Source of the DNA: JAAYZK01 sp964535025
GTDB taxonomy: Bacteria > Planctomycetota > Phycisphaerae > SM23-33 > FEN-1343
NCBI GenBank assembly: GCA_964535025.1
Contig: CAZHRW010000144.1
Span: forward strand, 1 to 10,301
Reading direction: 5' to 3'
Length of the DNA: 10,301 nucleotides
Notes under the pieces: model-generated
Told to the model about the DNA's origin: nothing
Seen by the model: only the letters and a program-made list of their open reading frames with translations
Databases searched by the model: none
Translations under genes and position numbers: made by a program
Part shown: one piece after another, positions 1-6,502 of the stretch
Position numbering within the stretch: the stretch's first letter is position 1
Layout of the letters: the number at the start of each line of letters is the position of its first letter

Positions 1-969
1 TCGCCGCCGCGGCTTCGCCAGCGCCAGGACCTCGGTGAGGGAGGGCCGATCGTCGAGCAGGTGGGCGGGGCCCTCGCCGGCGTCGGGCGGGGCGTCCAGG
101 GCGTGGCATTTGCGGATCGCTCCGGCGAAGACGTCCCCGTCGCCGACGGCCCGCAGGGCCCAGCGGTGGGCCCGCCGTTCGGTCGCCCGGCCCATCGCCG
201 CCAAAGCGAACACGGCGGCGGTCTCGCCGATCCCCAGCGCCAGAGCGGCCGCCGGCGCCGCGACGCCCGCGCGCCGGCCCAGGGCGGCGACGGCCCCCGC
301 CGCGGCGACGATGGCGACCAGCAGGACGGCCCGGGCCGCCGCCGTCCACCGCAGGTCGCCGGCGGCGACGTGACCGAGTTCGTGGGCGACGATAACCGCC
401 TGCTCGGCGGGGGTGCAGGCCTCGATCACCCGCCGGGACAGAAGGATCAGCGGCCGCCGGCCCCGGCGGACGACGCGGGCGGTCGCGACGGCCCGCGCGT
501 CGACGACGATTCGCCGGGGGTCGAATCCGGCGTCGCGGGCGACGGCCGCGACCTCCTCGGCGAGCGGGACCTCCGCCGCCTCGATCGACGCGGCCTCGCG
601 CCGTCGTGCCGCGGGCGCCGCGATCGCCCATGCGGCCGCGACAGCCCCCGCCAGCGGCACGCCGACGGCCGGCCAAAGCCCCAGCGCGATGGCGACCGCG
701 GCCCCGACGCCGCTCTCGGCGGCGTCGGCGGCCATGGCCCGCGTCACCGTGCGGCGGGAGGGCGGCGAGAGCATCGCCCGCGCCCACAGCGGCGCCGCCA
801 GGCGCATCGCCACCAAAGCACCGATGGCCACGGCTGTTGCGACGCCGAGCGGACGGCCCCGTGCCGCGACGGTCACGACGGCCAGCAGCGACAGGGTCAC
901 GACCCGCTCGATCAGCCAGGCCCGGCGGGTCGCGTCCGGCAGGGGTGCCTGGGGGGTCGGCGGGTCCAC
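1..969 (-). CDS. M48-family (HtpX/Ste24-like) membrane zinc metalloprotease, 3' end cut by window edge
   Basis: This frame is open from a GTG at 969 to the left edge (323 codons, no stop reached). It contains HELGH at residues 196-200 (bases 370-384), the HExxH zinc-protease signature. Glu264, in the context TERRAH, sits where M48 enzymes carry their third zinc ligand; the family's usual E-x-x-A-D reads E-R-R-A-H here. Hydrophobic stretches lie at about residues 22-60, 87-120, 209-230 and 233-260, so the protein is membrane-embedded with its catalytic site near the bilayer. This matches HtpX/Ste24-type enzymes, which cleave membrane or secreted proteins; the substrate cannot be read from sequence. 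The GTG overlaps the ribBA stop by one base (TAGTG), and no Shine-Dalgarno is visible, so translation is probably coupled to ribBA. The last visible residues are charged and past the core fold, so little is probably missing. Confidence 0.82.
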   Translation of the reverse strand, partial: MDPPTPQAPLPDATRRAWLIERVVTLSLLAVVTVAARGRPLGVATAVAIGALVAMRLAAPLWARAMLSPPSRRTVTRAMAADAAESGVGAAVAIALGLWPAVGVPLAGAVAAAWAIAAPAARRREAASIEAAEVPLAEEVAAVARDAGFDPRRIVVDARAVATARVVRRGRRPLILLSRRVIEACTPAEQAVIVAHELGHVAAGDLRWTAAARAVLLVAIVAAAGAVAALGRRAGVAAPAAALALGIGETAAVFALAAMGRATERRAHRWALRAVGDGDVFAGAIRKCHALDAPPDAGEGPAHLLDDRPSLTEVLALAKPRRR

Positions 970-2204
970 TACAGGTTGTCCAGCAGGTGGCCCATGCGGT
1001 CCCGCTTGGTTTCCAGGTAGCCGCGGGAGTGGTCGTGGGGGGGGATCTGGAGGCCGACGCGCTCGACGATGGTCAGCCCGTAGCCTTCCAGGCCGTAGAT
1101 CTTCTTGGGGTTGTTGGTCATCAGGCGGAGCTTGCGCAGGCCCAGGTCGCGGAGGATCTGGTTGCCGATGCCGTAGTCGCGTTTGTCGGCGTCGAACCCG
1201 AGGTGGATGTTGGCGTCGACGGTGTCGAGACCCTGCTCGATCTGCAGGCGGTAGGCGTGCAGCTTGTTGAGCAGGCCGATCCCGCGGCCCTCCTGGCGGA
1301 CGTACACCACGGCGCCCTTGCCCACCCGGGCGACCGCCGCCAGCGCCGCGTGCAGTTGCGGCCCGCAGTCACAGCGGCGGGAGCCGAACGTGTCGCCGGT
1401 GAGGCACTCGCTGTGGACCCGCACGAGGACCGGCTCGTCGTGGACGACGGGCGCGCCGGTGTCGTCCAGCTCGCCCACCCCGCCCATGCAGAGGGCCAGG
1501 TGCGGCTCGGGGTCGACGAGGCTGGTGAACGCGATCAGTTGGAACGTGCCCTCCTCCAGCGGCAGGGGGATGCTCTCGGCGCGTTCGATGAGGCGTTCGC
1601 TGCGGAGGCGGTACTTGATCAGGTCGGCGATGGTGCACATCTTCAGGTCGTGGCGGGCGCAGAACGTCTCCAGGTCCGCCACGCGGGCCATGGTGCCGTC
1701 GTCCTTCATGATCTCGCAGATCACCCCGGCGGGCGCGAGGCCGGCCAGGCGGGCCAGGTCGACCGAGCCCTCGGTCTGGCCGGCGCGGACGAGCACGCCG
1801 CCGGCGCGGGCGCGGAGGGGGAACACGTGGCCCGGGCGGGACAGGTCGGACGGCCCGGTCGCATCATCGACGAGGGTGCGTACCGTGCGGGCCCGGTCGG
1901 CGGCGCTGATGCCGGTGGTCACGCCGGTGGCGGCGTCGACACTGACGGTGAACGCGGTGCCGAACGCCGAGGTGTTCTCGTGCGTCTGGGGGTAGAGGTT
2001 CAGCGCATCGCAGCGGTCCGACGTCAGGGCCGTGCAGATCAGCCCGCGCCCCTGGCAGGCCATGAAGGTGATGATCTCGTCGGTGACCTTCTCGGCGGCG
2101 CAGACGAGGTCGCCCTCGTTCTCGCGTCCTTCATCGTCGACCAGGACGATCATCCGGCCTTGGCGGAGGTCTTCGAGGATGTCGGGAATCGGCGAAAAAG
2201 GCAT
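969..2204 (-). CDS. ribBA: Bifunctional riboflavin biosynthesis protein RibBA (DHBP synthase / GTP cyclohydrolase II)
   Basis: 411 aa. The N-terminal domain (about residues 5-205) is 3,4-dihydroxy-2-butanone 4-phosphate synthase: it has the acidic catalytic loop DDEGRENEGDL (23-33), RPGHVFPL (123-130) and CEIM with Glu164. It makes the four-carbon unit from ribulose 5-phosphate. The C-terminal domain (about 210-411) is GTP cyclohydrolase II, which opens GTP in the first step of the purine branch. Its zinc cysteines are Cys267, Cys278 and Cys280 (HSECLTGD...RCDCG), followed by RQEGRGIGLLNK (303-314) and TNNPKK (363-368). All key residues are present, so both activities are expected, in the cytoplasm. 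I chose the ATG at 2204 because GGAG lies 5 bases upstream and DHBP synthases start about here. The frame stays open far upstream, but that part overlaps the phosphatidyltransferase and has no RibB homology. It is the middle gene of a three-gene minus-strand operon, 11 bases after the preceding stop. Confidence 0.95.
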   Translation of the reverse strand: MPFSPIPDILEDLRQGRMIVLVDDEGRENEGDLVCAAEKVTDEIITFMACQGRGLICTALTSDRCDALNLYPQTHENTSAFGTAFTVSVDAATGVTTGISAADRARTVRTLVDDATGPSDLSRPGHVFPLRARAGGVLVRAGQTEGSVDLARLAGLAPAGVICEIMKDDGTMARVADLETFCARHDLKMCTIADLIKYRLRSERLIERAESIPLPLEEGTFQLIAFTSLVDPEPHLALCMGGVGELDDTGAPVVHDEPVLVRVHSECLTGDTFGSRRCDCGPQLHAALAAVARVGKGAVVYVRQEGRGIGLLNKLHAYRLQIEQGLDTVDANIHLGFDADKRDYGIGNQILRDLGLRKLRLMTNNPKKIYGLEGYGLTIVERVGLQIPPHDHSRGYLETKRDRMGHLLDNL

Positions 2205-2209
2205 CGGTT

Positions 2210-2213
2210 CTCC
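2210..2213 (-). promoter_or_regulatory. Ribosome binding site of ribBA
   Basis: GGAG on the minus strand, 5 bases before the ATG at 2204. It fixes the start of ribBA despite the much longer open frame upstream, and lies just after the stop codon of the preceding gene (2216-2218). Confidence 0.6.
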
Positions 2214-2215
2214 AA

Positions 2216-2974
2216 TCACGAGTCCGTCGGCGGCGCCTCGCCGCGGCGGCGGGCACGCCGGGCCGCCCGCTCGGCTTTGCGGGCTTCGTGCTGCTTGTGG
2301 GTCTCCTCGACGCTGGGCGCCTCGCCGGCCTCGGCGAGGAACACCACGCCGAGGCGGGTGTAACTCAGGATGCTCAGTATACTCGATGCGACCACGGTCC
2401 ACGCCAGCAAACCCGCGAGAATCGTCCCGGCGCGGCCGGTCGCGCCGTTGAGATCGGGGGCGATAAGGAACCCGGCGACCATGATCAACTGGGCCATCGT
2501 GCATCCCTTGCCGGCGCGGGTCGGCTGCACGCGGGCCTCGCCGGTAATCAGGAACAGCACCAGGAAGCCCAGCACCACCCACAGGTCCTTGCCCACCACG
2601 GCGACGACCACCCATACCGGTAATCGGAGCTTCGGCGTCATGGCGCCGACGTATTGAGGCACCGCGGCGGCGGCGGAGGCCAGCAGCAGCACCGAGCAGG
2701 TGATCAGCAGCTTGTCGGCGACGGGATCGAGGATGCGGCCCAGGCGGGTGGCCTGGTCGAGCCGGCGGGCCAGATACCCGTCCAGCGCGTCGCTCAACGC
2801 GATGCCCACGAACACCGCCAGCGCCACGTGACGTGCCGGCGGCCACTGATCCTGGTTGAGCAGCAGCACGACGAACGGCGCCACGCCCAGGACCCGCAGC
2901 AGGCTGATCCGATTGGGCCAGTTCAGCGCCCGCCAGAGATAGAGGTACGACTGCGACACGCCATGCTCCCTCAT
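2216..2974 (-). CDS. CDP-alcohol phosphatidyltransferase (PgsA-like), first gene of the minus-strand operon
   Basis: 252 aa integral membrane protein. It has the full CDP-alcohol phosphotransferase signature D-x2-D-G-x2-A-R-x8-G-x3-D-x3-D: Asp62, Asp65, Gly66, Ala69, Arg70, Gly79, Asp83 and Asp87. Members swap CMP of a CDP-linked lipid or alcohol for an alcohol acceptor. The likeliest reaction is CDP-diacylglycerol plus glycerol 3-phosphate to phosphatidylglycerophosphate. The REI-x-VS-x-LR stretch I associate with classical PgsA is not obvious (GKDLWVVLGF is at about 128-137), so another phospholipid synthase, such as a cardiolipin synthase of this fold, is possible and I give no symbol. Hydrophobic segments lie at about 27-60, 88-112, 118-145, 158-175 and 181-205. 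A basic cytosolic tail (about 225-247) makes it longer than E. coli PgsA (182 aa). The start is uncertain: ATG 2974 has no Shine-Dalgarno, whereas a GTG at 2959 is preceded by AGGGAG at good spacing. Confidence 0.88.
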   Translation of the reverse strand: MREHGVSQSYLYLWRALNWPNRISLLRVLGVAPFVVLLLNQDQWPPARHVALAVFVGIALSDALDGYLARRLDQATRLGRILDPVADKLLITCSVLLLASAAAAVPQYVGAMTPKLRLPVWVVVAVVGKDLWVVLGFLVLFLITGEARVQPTRAGKGCTMAQLIMVAGFLIAPDLNGATGRAGTILAGLLAWTVVASSILSILSYTRLGVVFLAEAGEAPSVEETHKQHEARKAERAARRARRRGEAPPTDS

Positions 2975-2997
2975 GGGGGTATCTTACGGTCCTGAGA

Positions 2998-3026
2998 ATG
3001 ATAGGCCGACGCCGGCCGGACCTCAA
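2998..3026 (-). promoter_or_regulatory. Candidate sigma70-type promoter for the pgsA-like/ribBA/M48 operon
   Basis: On the minus strand, TTGAGG (3026-3021) and TATCAT (3003-2998) are separated by 17 bases. Four of six and five of six positions match the sigma70 consensus, and spacing is ideal. Transcription would begin near 2991, leaving a leader of about 17 bases to ATG 2974 or about 32 to GTG 2959. This is by inspection only. Confidence 0.55.
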
Positions 3027-3053
3027 GCGCCCTGGTTTGGACGCAGCGGGCCC

Positions 3054-3081
3054 TTGTACGGCGGGGCGTGATGCGTAAGAT
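3054..3081 (+). promoter_or_regulatory. Weak candidate promoter for dxr
   Basis: TTGTAC (3054-3059) and TAAGAT (3076-3081) are 16 bases apart in the divergent region. The match is weak (three and four of six), but this is the best pair I see. It would start transcription only a few bases before ATG 3093, giving an almost leaderless message. That fits the lack of a good Shine-Dalgarno. Confidence 0.25.
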
Positions 3082-3092
3082 GAAGCGTCTCG

Positions 3093-4307
3093 ATGTCGTC
3101 GCCTCGGAGCGCGACACTATGGCAAGGAAGCGTAACAATCGCTGAGCAAAGGACCTCCAAGAGAATCGCCCTGTTGGGTTCGACGGGCAGCATCGGCACC
3201 CAGACCCTCCGGGTGGTGGCCGAACAGCCCCACCTGTCCATCGCGGCCCTGGCGGCGGGGCGAAACTGGCGGGCGCTGGCCGAGCAGGCCCGGGCGGTCG
3301 GTCCGGACGTCGTGGCCATCGCCGATCCGGACGCGGCGGCCCCGCTCCGCGCGGCGGTCGGGCCCGGCGTCGAGGTGCTCAGCGGGCCGGAGGCGATGGC
3401 GGCACTGGTCCGCGGGGTGCGCGCCGATATCGTCCTGTCCGGCGTAGTCGGCTCGGTGGGCCTGACCGCAGCCATGGCGGCCATTGAGCGCGGGATGGAC
3501 CTGGCGCTGGCCAACAAAGAGACCCTCGTTGTCGCCGGGCACCTGGTGACCACCGCCGCGGCGGCCGCGGGCGTCCGCCTGTTGCCGGTCGACAGCGAGC
3601 ACTCGGCGATCCACCAGTGCCTCGCCGCCGCCGACCCGGCGGAGGTCCGCCGGGTGATCATCACCGCCTCGGGCGGCCCCCTGCGGACCTGGCCGCCCGA
3701 CCGCATCGCCGACGCGACCGTCGAAGAGGCCCTCAACCACCCGACGTGGGCAATGGGGCCGAAGATCACGATCGACTCGGCCACGATGATGAACAAGGTG
3801 CTGGAGGTCATCGAGGCCCACTGGCTGTTCGGCCTGGACGCCGACCGGATCGACGTGGTGATCCACCCCGAGAGCATCATCCATTCGATCGTCGAGTTCC
3901 AGGACGGCTGCCAACTGGCCCAGTTGGGCTGGCCGGACATGACAACGCCGATCGCCTATGCGCTGAACTACCCGCACCGCCCGGCACGGTCGATCCGCAG
4001 GCTGGACCTCGCCGAGGCCGCGAGGCTGACGTTCGAGGCCGTCGACCGGCGACGGTTCCCGGCGATCGACCTGGCCGACCGGGTGCTCCAGCGCGGACAC
4101 GGGGCCGGCGCCGTGCTCAACGGCGCCAACGAGGCCGCGGTCGAGGCCTTTCTGGCCAGGAAGATACAGTTCCGCGACGTCGTCACCCTGGTGGAAGAAA
4201 CACTGAACCGCCACCAGGGAACGGACGAAACAGACCTAGAGGCGCTGCTGGCGGCCGATCAGTGGGCGCGCCGCCGCGTAGCCGAGGCGGTCGCCGCCGG
4301 CGGCTGA
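3093..4307 (+). CDS. dxr: 1-deoxy-D-xylulose 5-phosphate reductoisomerase
   Basis: 404 aa. Dxr converts 1-deoxy-D-xylulose 5-phosphate to 2-C-methyl-D-erythritol 4-phosphate with NADPH, the committed step of the non-mevalonate isoprenoid pathway, in the cytoplasm. The NADPH-binding loop GSTGSIG is at residues 29-35, and LANKETLV at 139-146. The metal-binding DSE is Asp167-Ser168-Glu169 in PVDSEHSAI. The loop ITASGGPLR is at 190-198. HPTWAMG-x-KI-x-IDSATMMNK (216-236) leads to Glu241, the fourth expected metal ligand, in EAHWLF. All active-site elements are intact. The core normally begins at the equivalent of Lys23, so there is a 22-residue N-terminal extension. No alternative ATG, GTG or TTG lies between 3093 and the core, and an in-frame stop at 3081 limits the other side. 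The gene is divergent from the phosphatidyltransferase and 56 bases ahead of rseP. Adjacency of dxr to rseP is common, but the uppS and cdsA genes often found nearby are absent here. Confidence 0.97.
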   Translation: MSSPRSATLWQGSVTIAEQRTSKRIALLGSTGSIGTQTLRVVAEQPHLSIAALAAGRNWRALAEQARAVGPDVVAIADPDAAAPLRAAVGPGVEVLSGPEAMAALVRGVRADIVLSGVVGSVGLTAAMAAIERGMDLALANKETLVVAGHLVTTAAAAAGVRLLPVDSEHSAIHQCLAAADPAEVRRVIITASGGPLRTWPPDRIADATVEEALNHPTWAMGPKITIDSATMMNKVLEVIEAHWLFGLDADRIDVVIHPESIIHSIVEFQDGCQLAQLGWPDMTTPIAYALNYPHRPARSIRRLDLAEAARLTFEAVDRRRFPAIDLADRVLQRGHGAGAVLNGANEAAVEAFLARKIQFRDVVTLVEETLNRHQGTDETDLEALLAADQWARRRVAEAVAAGG

Positions 4308-4363
4308 CCCGAAATCGATGTCGCACAAGCCTCTGTGACGACAGAAGATGGAGTGACCCACGC

Positions 4364-6367
4364 ATGGATATGCTTGTCGCGGCTTCGATCTGGACCCATC
4401 CGATCGTCTCGACGGTGCTGATGCTGTTAGGCTTCGGACTGGTGGTGTTCGTTCACGAGTTGGGTCACTTCCTCGTCGCCAAGGCCGTTGGGATCAAGGT
4501 CGAACGATTCGCCCTGGGGTTCGGCAAGAAAGTCTGGGGGTTCACCCGCGGGGAGACCGAGTACTGCCTGAACGTCCTGCCGCTGGGCGGGTACGTGAAG
4601 ATGTTGGGCCAGGAGGACTTCGCCCTGGCCGAGGAGGCTGAGCAGGACCCGCGGGCGTTCAACCGGCGGCCCGTCTGGGCCCGCATGGCGGTCGTGTCCG
4701 CCGGGGTGATCATGAACGTGATCCTCGCGGCGGTGCTGTTTTTCATTGTCTTCAGCGTCGGCAAGGAGTACGTGCCCCCCGTCGTCGGCGGCACCCTGCC
4801 CGGCTATCCCGCCGCGGAGGCGTCCACCCCGGCCGATCTGGAAGCCGGCCTGCAACCCGGGGACGTCGTCATGGAACTCAACGGCGACCCGGTCCGCAAG
4901 TACGACCAATTGATGCTCGCCGGCATGCTCGCCGGCAAGGAGGAGTCCTTTACCTTCAAGATCCGGCGGCCCGGGGTGGACGAGCCGTTTGAAGTCTCCC
5001 TGACCCCCGCCCCCGGCATCGGGCCCACCGGCCGGATTTCCCCCGTGTTCGGCATCCAGCGGCCTATCAGCCCGGTGCTCCTGGACGACGAGGACAGCCG
5101 CGAGTACCTCAAACAGGTGACCGGCGGGGCGCTGACCGGCGGTGAGCGGGTCGTGTCGATCGCCGGCGAGCCGATCGAGCACGGCTGGCAGCTTCGACAG
5201 GTCTCGGCCACGCTGACCGGCGAGCCGGTGGAGGTCGTTGTCACCCGCCCAACCCCGGCTGACGGACGATCGGCCCGACAGGCCGTGATGATCCGACCGA
5301 CCTTGACGTGGTCGGATGCGTTCGTCGGACGACGGTTCCGCCAAGCGATCGAAGCCGAGAAGGAACCTCCCTTTAAGTTGCCCCCGATCAACGTGTTGGG
5401 ACTCCAGCCGCGGGTCCGTGTGCTCAGCGTCACCCCCGCCTCGCCCGCCGCCGAAGCGGGCGTCCGGTCCGGCGACGTCATCGTTCGCTACGGACAGGAG
5501 ATCCCCACCGCAGGAAGCCTCAGGGAGATCAACCGCAAGTATCGCGGCAAGACCCTTACCCTCAGGGTGTTGCGAGAGCAACCGGACGGGACCGACCAGA
5601 CGGTCGACCTCAAGGTGGACGTGCCCGACGACAAGCAGCCGATCATCGGCATCCAGCCCGGCGGACTGGACCAGGGGCACCTGGTCGTCGCCGGTGTCCG
5701 GCCGGAATCCCCCCTGGCCGGCGCCAACCTGGTCGGCAGCACGATCACGGCCGTCAACGGTGAGCCGGTGCACACCTGGAGCGACCTCATCGATCAACTG
5801 ACGGGGATCGAGGCCGGCCAACCGGTCACCGTGAGCTACCGCAGCCGGCTCGAAGGGACCGGCGAGGTGTCCATCGCCCCGGATGCCTTCGCATTTGACG
5901 CGAAGAACTACAGTTACGATATCCCCCTGCCCTTTGACGTACAGATGGAGCTTCGCAAGTCGGCCAACCCGTTGGCCGCCTTCGTGTACGGCGTGCGGGA
6001 GACGCGGGACTTCATCGTGCTGACCTACGCAACGCTGCAAGGGTTCTTCAGTGGGCGGGTACCCGGCCAGGCGTTCACCGGGCCGGTGGGCATCTTCCGG
6101 GCGGGCATCGCCATCGGCGAGCGGGGACCGATCTACGTCGTCTGGCTGCTGGCGATCATTTCGGCGAACTTGGCGGTGATCAACTTCCTGCCGCTGCCGA
6201 TTGTCGACGGCGGCCATGCCGTCCTGCTGCTGATCGAAAAGGCCCGGGGCAAGCCGCTGTCGATCAAGGTGCAGAACATCATCCAGGCCGCCGGTTTGGT
6301 CCTCATCGTGACCTTGTTCGTGTTGCTAACCTACAACGACATCGTCTCTTGGCTACGTAACTCGTAG
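4364..6367 (+). CDS. rseP: RseP-type site-2 protease (M50 intramembrane zinc metalloprotease) with four PDZ-like domains
   Basis: 667 aa, against about 450 for E. coli RseP. Site-2 proteases cut transmembrane segments inside the bilayer, classically anti-sigma factors, after a first periplasmic cut. HELGH (31-35) supplies the zinc ligands and catalytic Glu in the first membrane helix (about 14-38). GGYVKM is at 75-80 and the second helix at about 110-132. The third zinc ligand is Asp615 in NFLPLPIVDGGH (607-618), and GPVGI is at 573-577. Membrane segments follow at about 588-612 and 640-660. The extra length is between the second helix and GPVGI: I see four PDZ-like units at about 138-215, 226-312 (most divergent), 345-420 and 428-505, the first, third and fourth with the usual G-[DS]-x-[IV] turn. 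The start is ATG 4364, with GGAG 10 bases upstream; the frame is open further back but only as a shadow of dxr. The gene is probably co-transcribed with dxr. The substrate is unknown, and no anti-sigma factor is in the window. Confidence 0.94.
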   Translation: MDMLVAASIWTHPIVSTVLMLLGFGLVVFVHELGHFLVAKAVGIKVERFALGFGKKVWGFTRGETEYCLNVLPLGGYVKMLGQEDFALAEEAEQDPRAFNRRPVWARMAVVSAGVIMNVILAAVLFFIVFSVGKEYVPPVVGGTLPGYPAAEASTPADLEAGLQPGDVVMELNGDPVRKYDQLMLAGMLAGKEESFTFKIRRPGVDEPFEVSLTPAPGIGPTGRISPVFGIQRPISPVLLDDEDSREYLKQVTGGALTGGERVVSIAGEPIEHGWQLRQVSATLTGEPVEVVVTRPTPADGRSARQAVMIRPTLTWSDAFVGRRFRQAIEAEKEPPFKLPPINVLGLQPRVRVLSVTPASPAAEAGVRSGDVIVRYGQEIPTAGSLREINRKYRGKTLTLRVLREQPDGTDQTVDLKVDVPDDKQPIIGIQPGGLDQGHLVVAGVRPESPLAGANLVGSTITAVNGEPVHTWSDLIDQLTGIEAGQPVTVSYRSRLEGTGEVSIAPDAFAFDAKNYSYDIPLPFDVQMELRKSANPLAAFVYGVRETRDFIVLTYATLQGFFSGRVPGQAFTGPVGIFRAGIAIGERGPIYVVWLLAIISANLAVINFLPLPIVDGGHAVLLLIEKARGKPLSIKVQNIIQAAGLVLIVTLFVLLTYNDIVSWLRNS

Positions 6368-6371
6368 CTGG

Positions 6372-6400
6372 TTGACACCAGGCAGTTACAACGGTATAAG
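6372..6400 (+). promoter_or_regulatory. Strong sigma70-type promoter for the DksA-family gene and lspA
   Basis: TTGACA (6372-6377), a perfect consensus -35, is followed after 17 bases by TATAAG (6395-6400), which matches five of six -10 positions. It begins five bases after the rseP stop. Transcription would start near 6407, giving a leader of about 95 bases before the TTG at 6503. This is the best promoter in the window. It suggests the downstream pair is expressed independently of dxr-rseP. Confidence 0.75.
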
Positions 6401-6428
6401 GAGAGATCTGTCGTTGGGGCGAGCCGTT

Positions 6429-6444
6429 GGGCCCGCCAGGGCCC
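6429..6444 (+). other. Small hairpin in the leader of the DksA-family gene
   Basis: GGGCCC, loop GCCA, GGGCCC: a perfect six-pair stem with a four-base loop inside the predicted leader. No T-run follows, so it is not a classical terminator. It may shape the leader or be chance in GC-rich DNA. Confidence 0.3.
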
Positions 6445-6502
6445 CGTGAAGATGTGCGGAACTGTGCAACTGAACGCTTCTATCATTTGGACCTGAATAA
6501 CC

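Noticed and set aside
61..2363. Long plus-strand frames opposite the M48, ribBA and phosphatidyltransferase genes (up to 585 residues)
   Set aside because: They are antisense shadows caused by GC-rich third positions; translations are biased and show no motifs, while the minus strand has intact known enzymes.
2205..3026. Upstream extension of the ribBA frame (to 685 residues)
   Set aside because: The added residues are an out-of-frame reading of the phosphatidyltransferase, are Arg/Gly/Pro-rich and lack RibB homology. GGAG and ATG at 2204 fit the real start.
3117..4214. Minus-strand frame opposite dxr
   Set aside because: Antisense shadow; dxr is complete with all active-site motifs.
3617..4363. 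Upstream extension of the rseP frame (to 916 residues)
   Set aside because: It lies over dxr in another frame and has low-complexity Arg/Pro/Gly content. The membrane helix and HELGH come right after ATG 4364.
4427..6217. 596-residue minus-strand frame opposite rseP
   Set aside because: Antisense shadow with Asp/Arg/Gly/His-rich composition and no recognisable domain; the opposite strand carries all site-2 protease motifs.
6429..6444. GGGCCC hairpin as a terminator of dxr-rseP
   Set aside because: It lies downstream of a near-consensus promoter and has no T-run, so leader structure is a better reading than termination.
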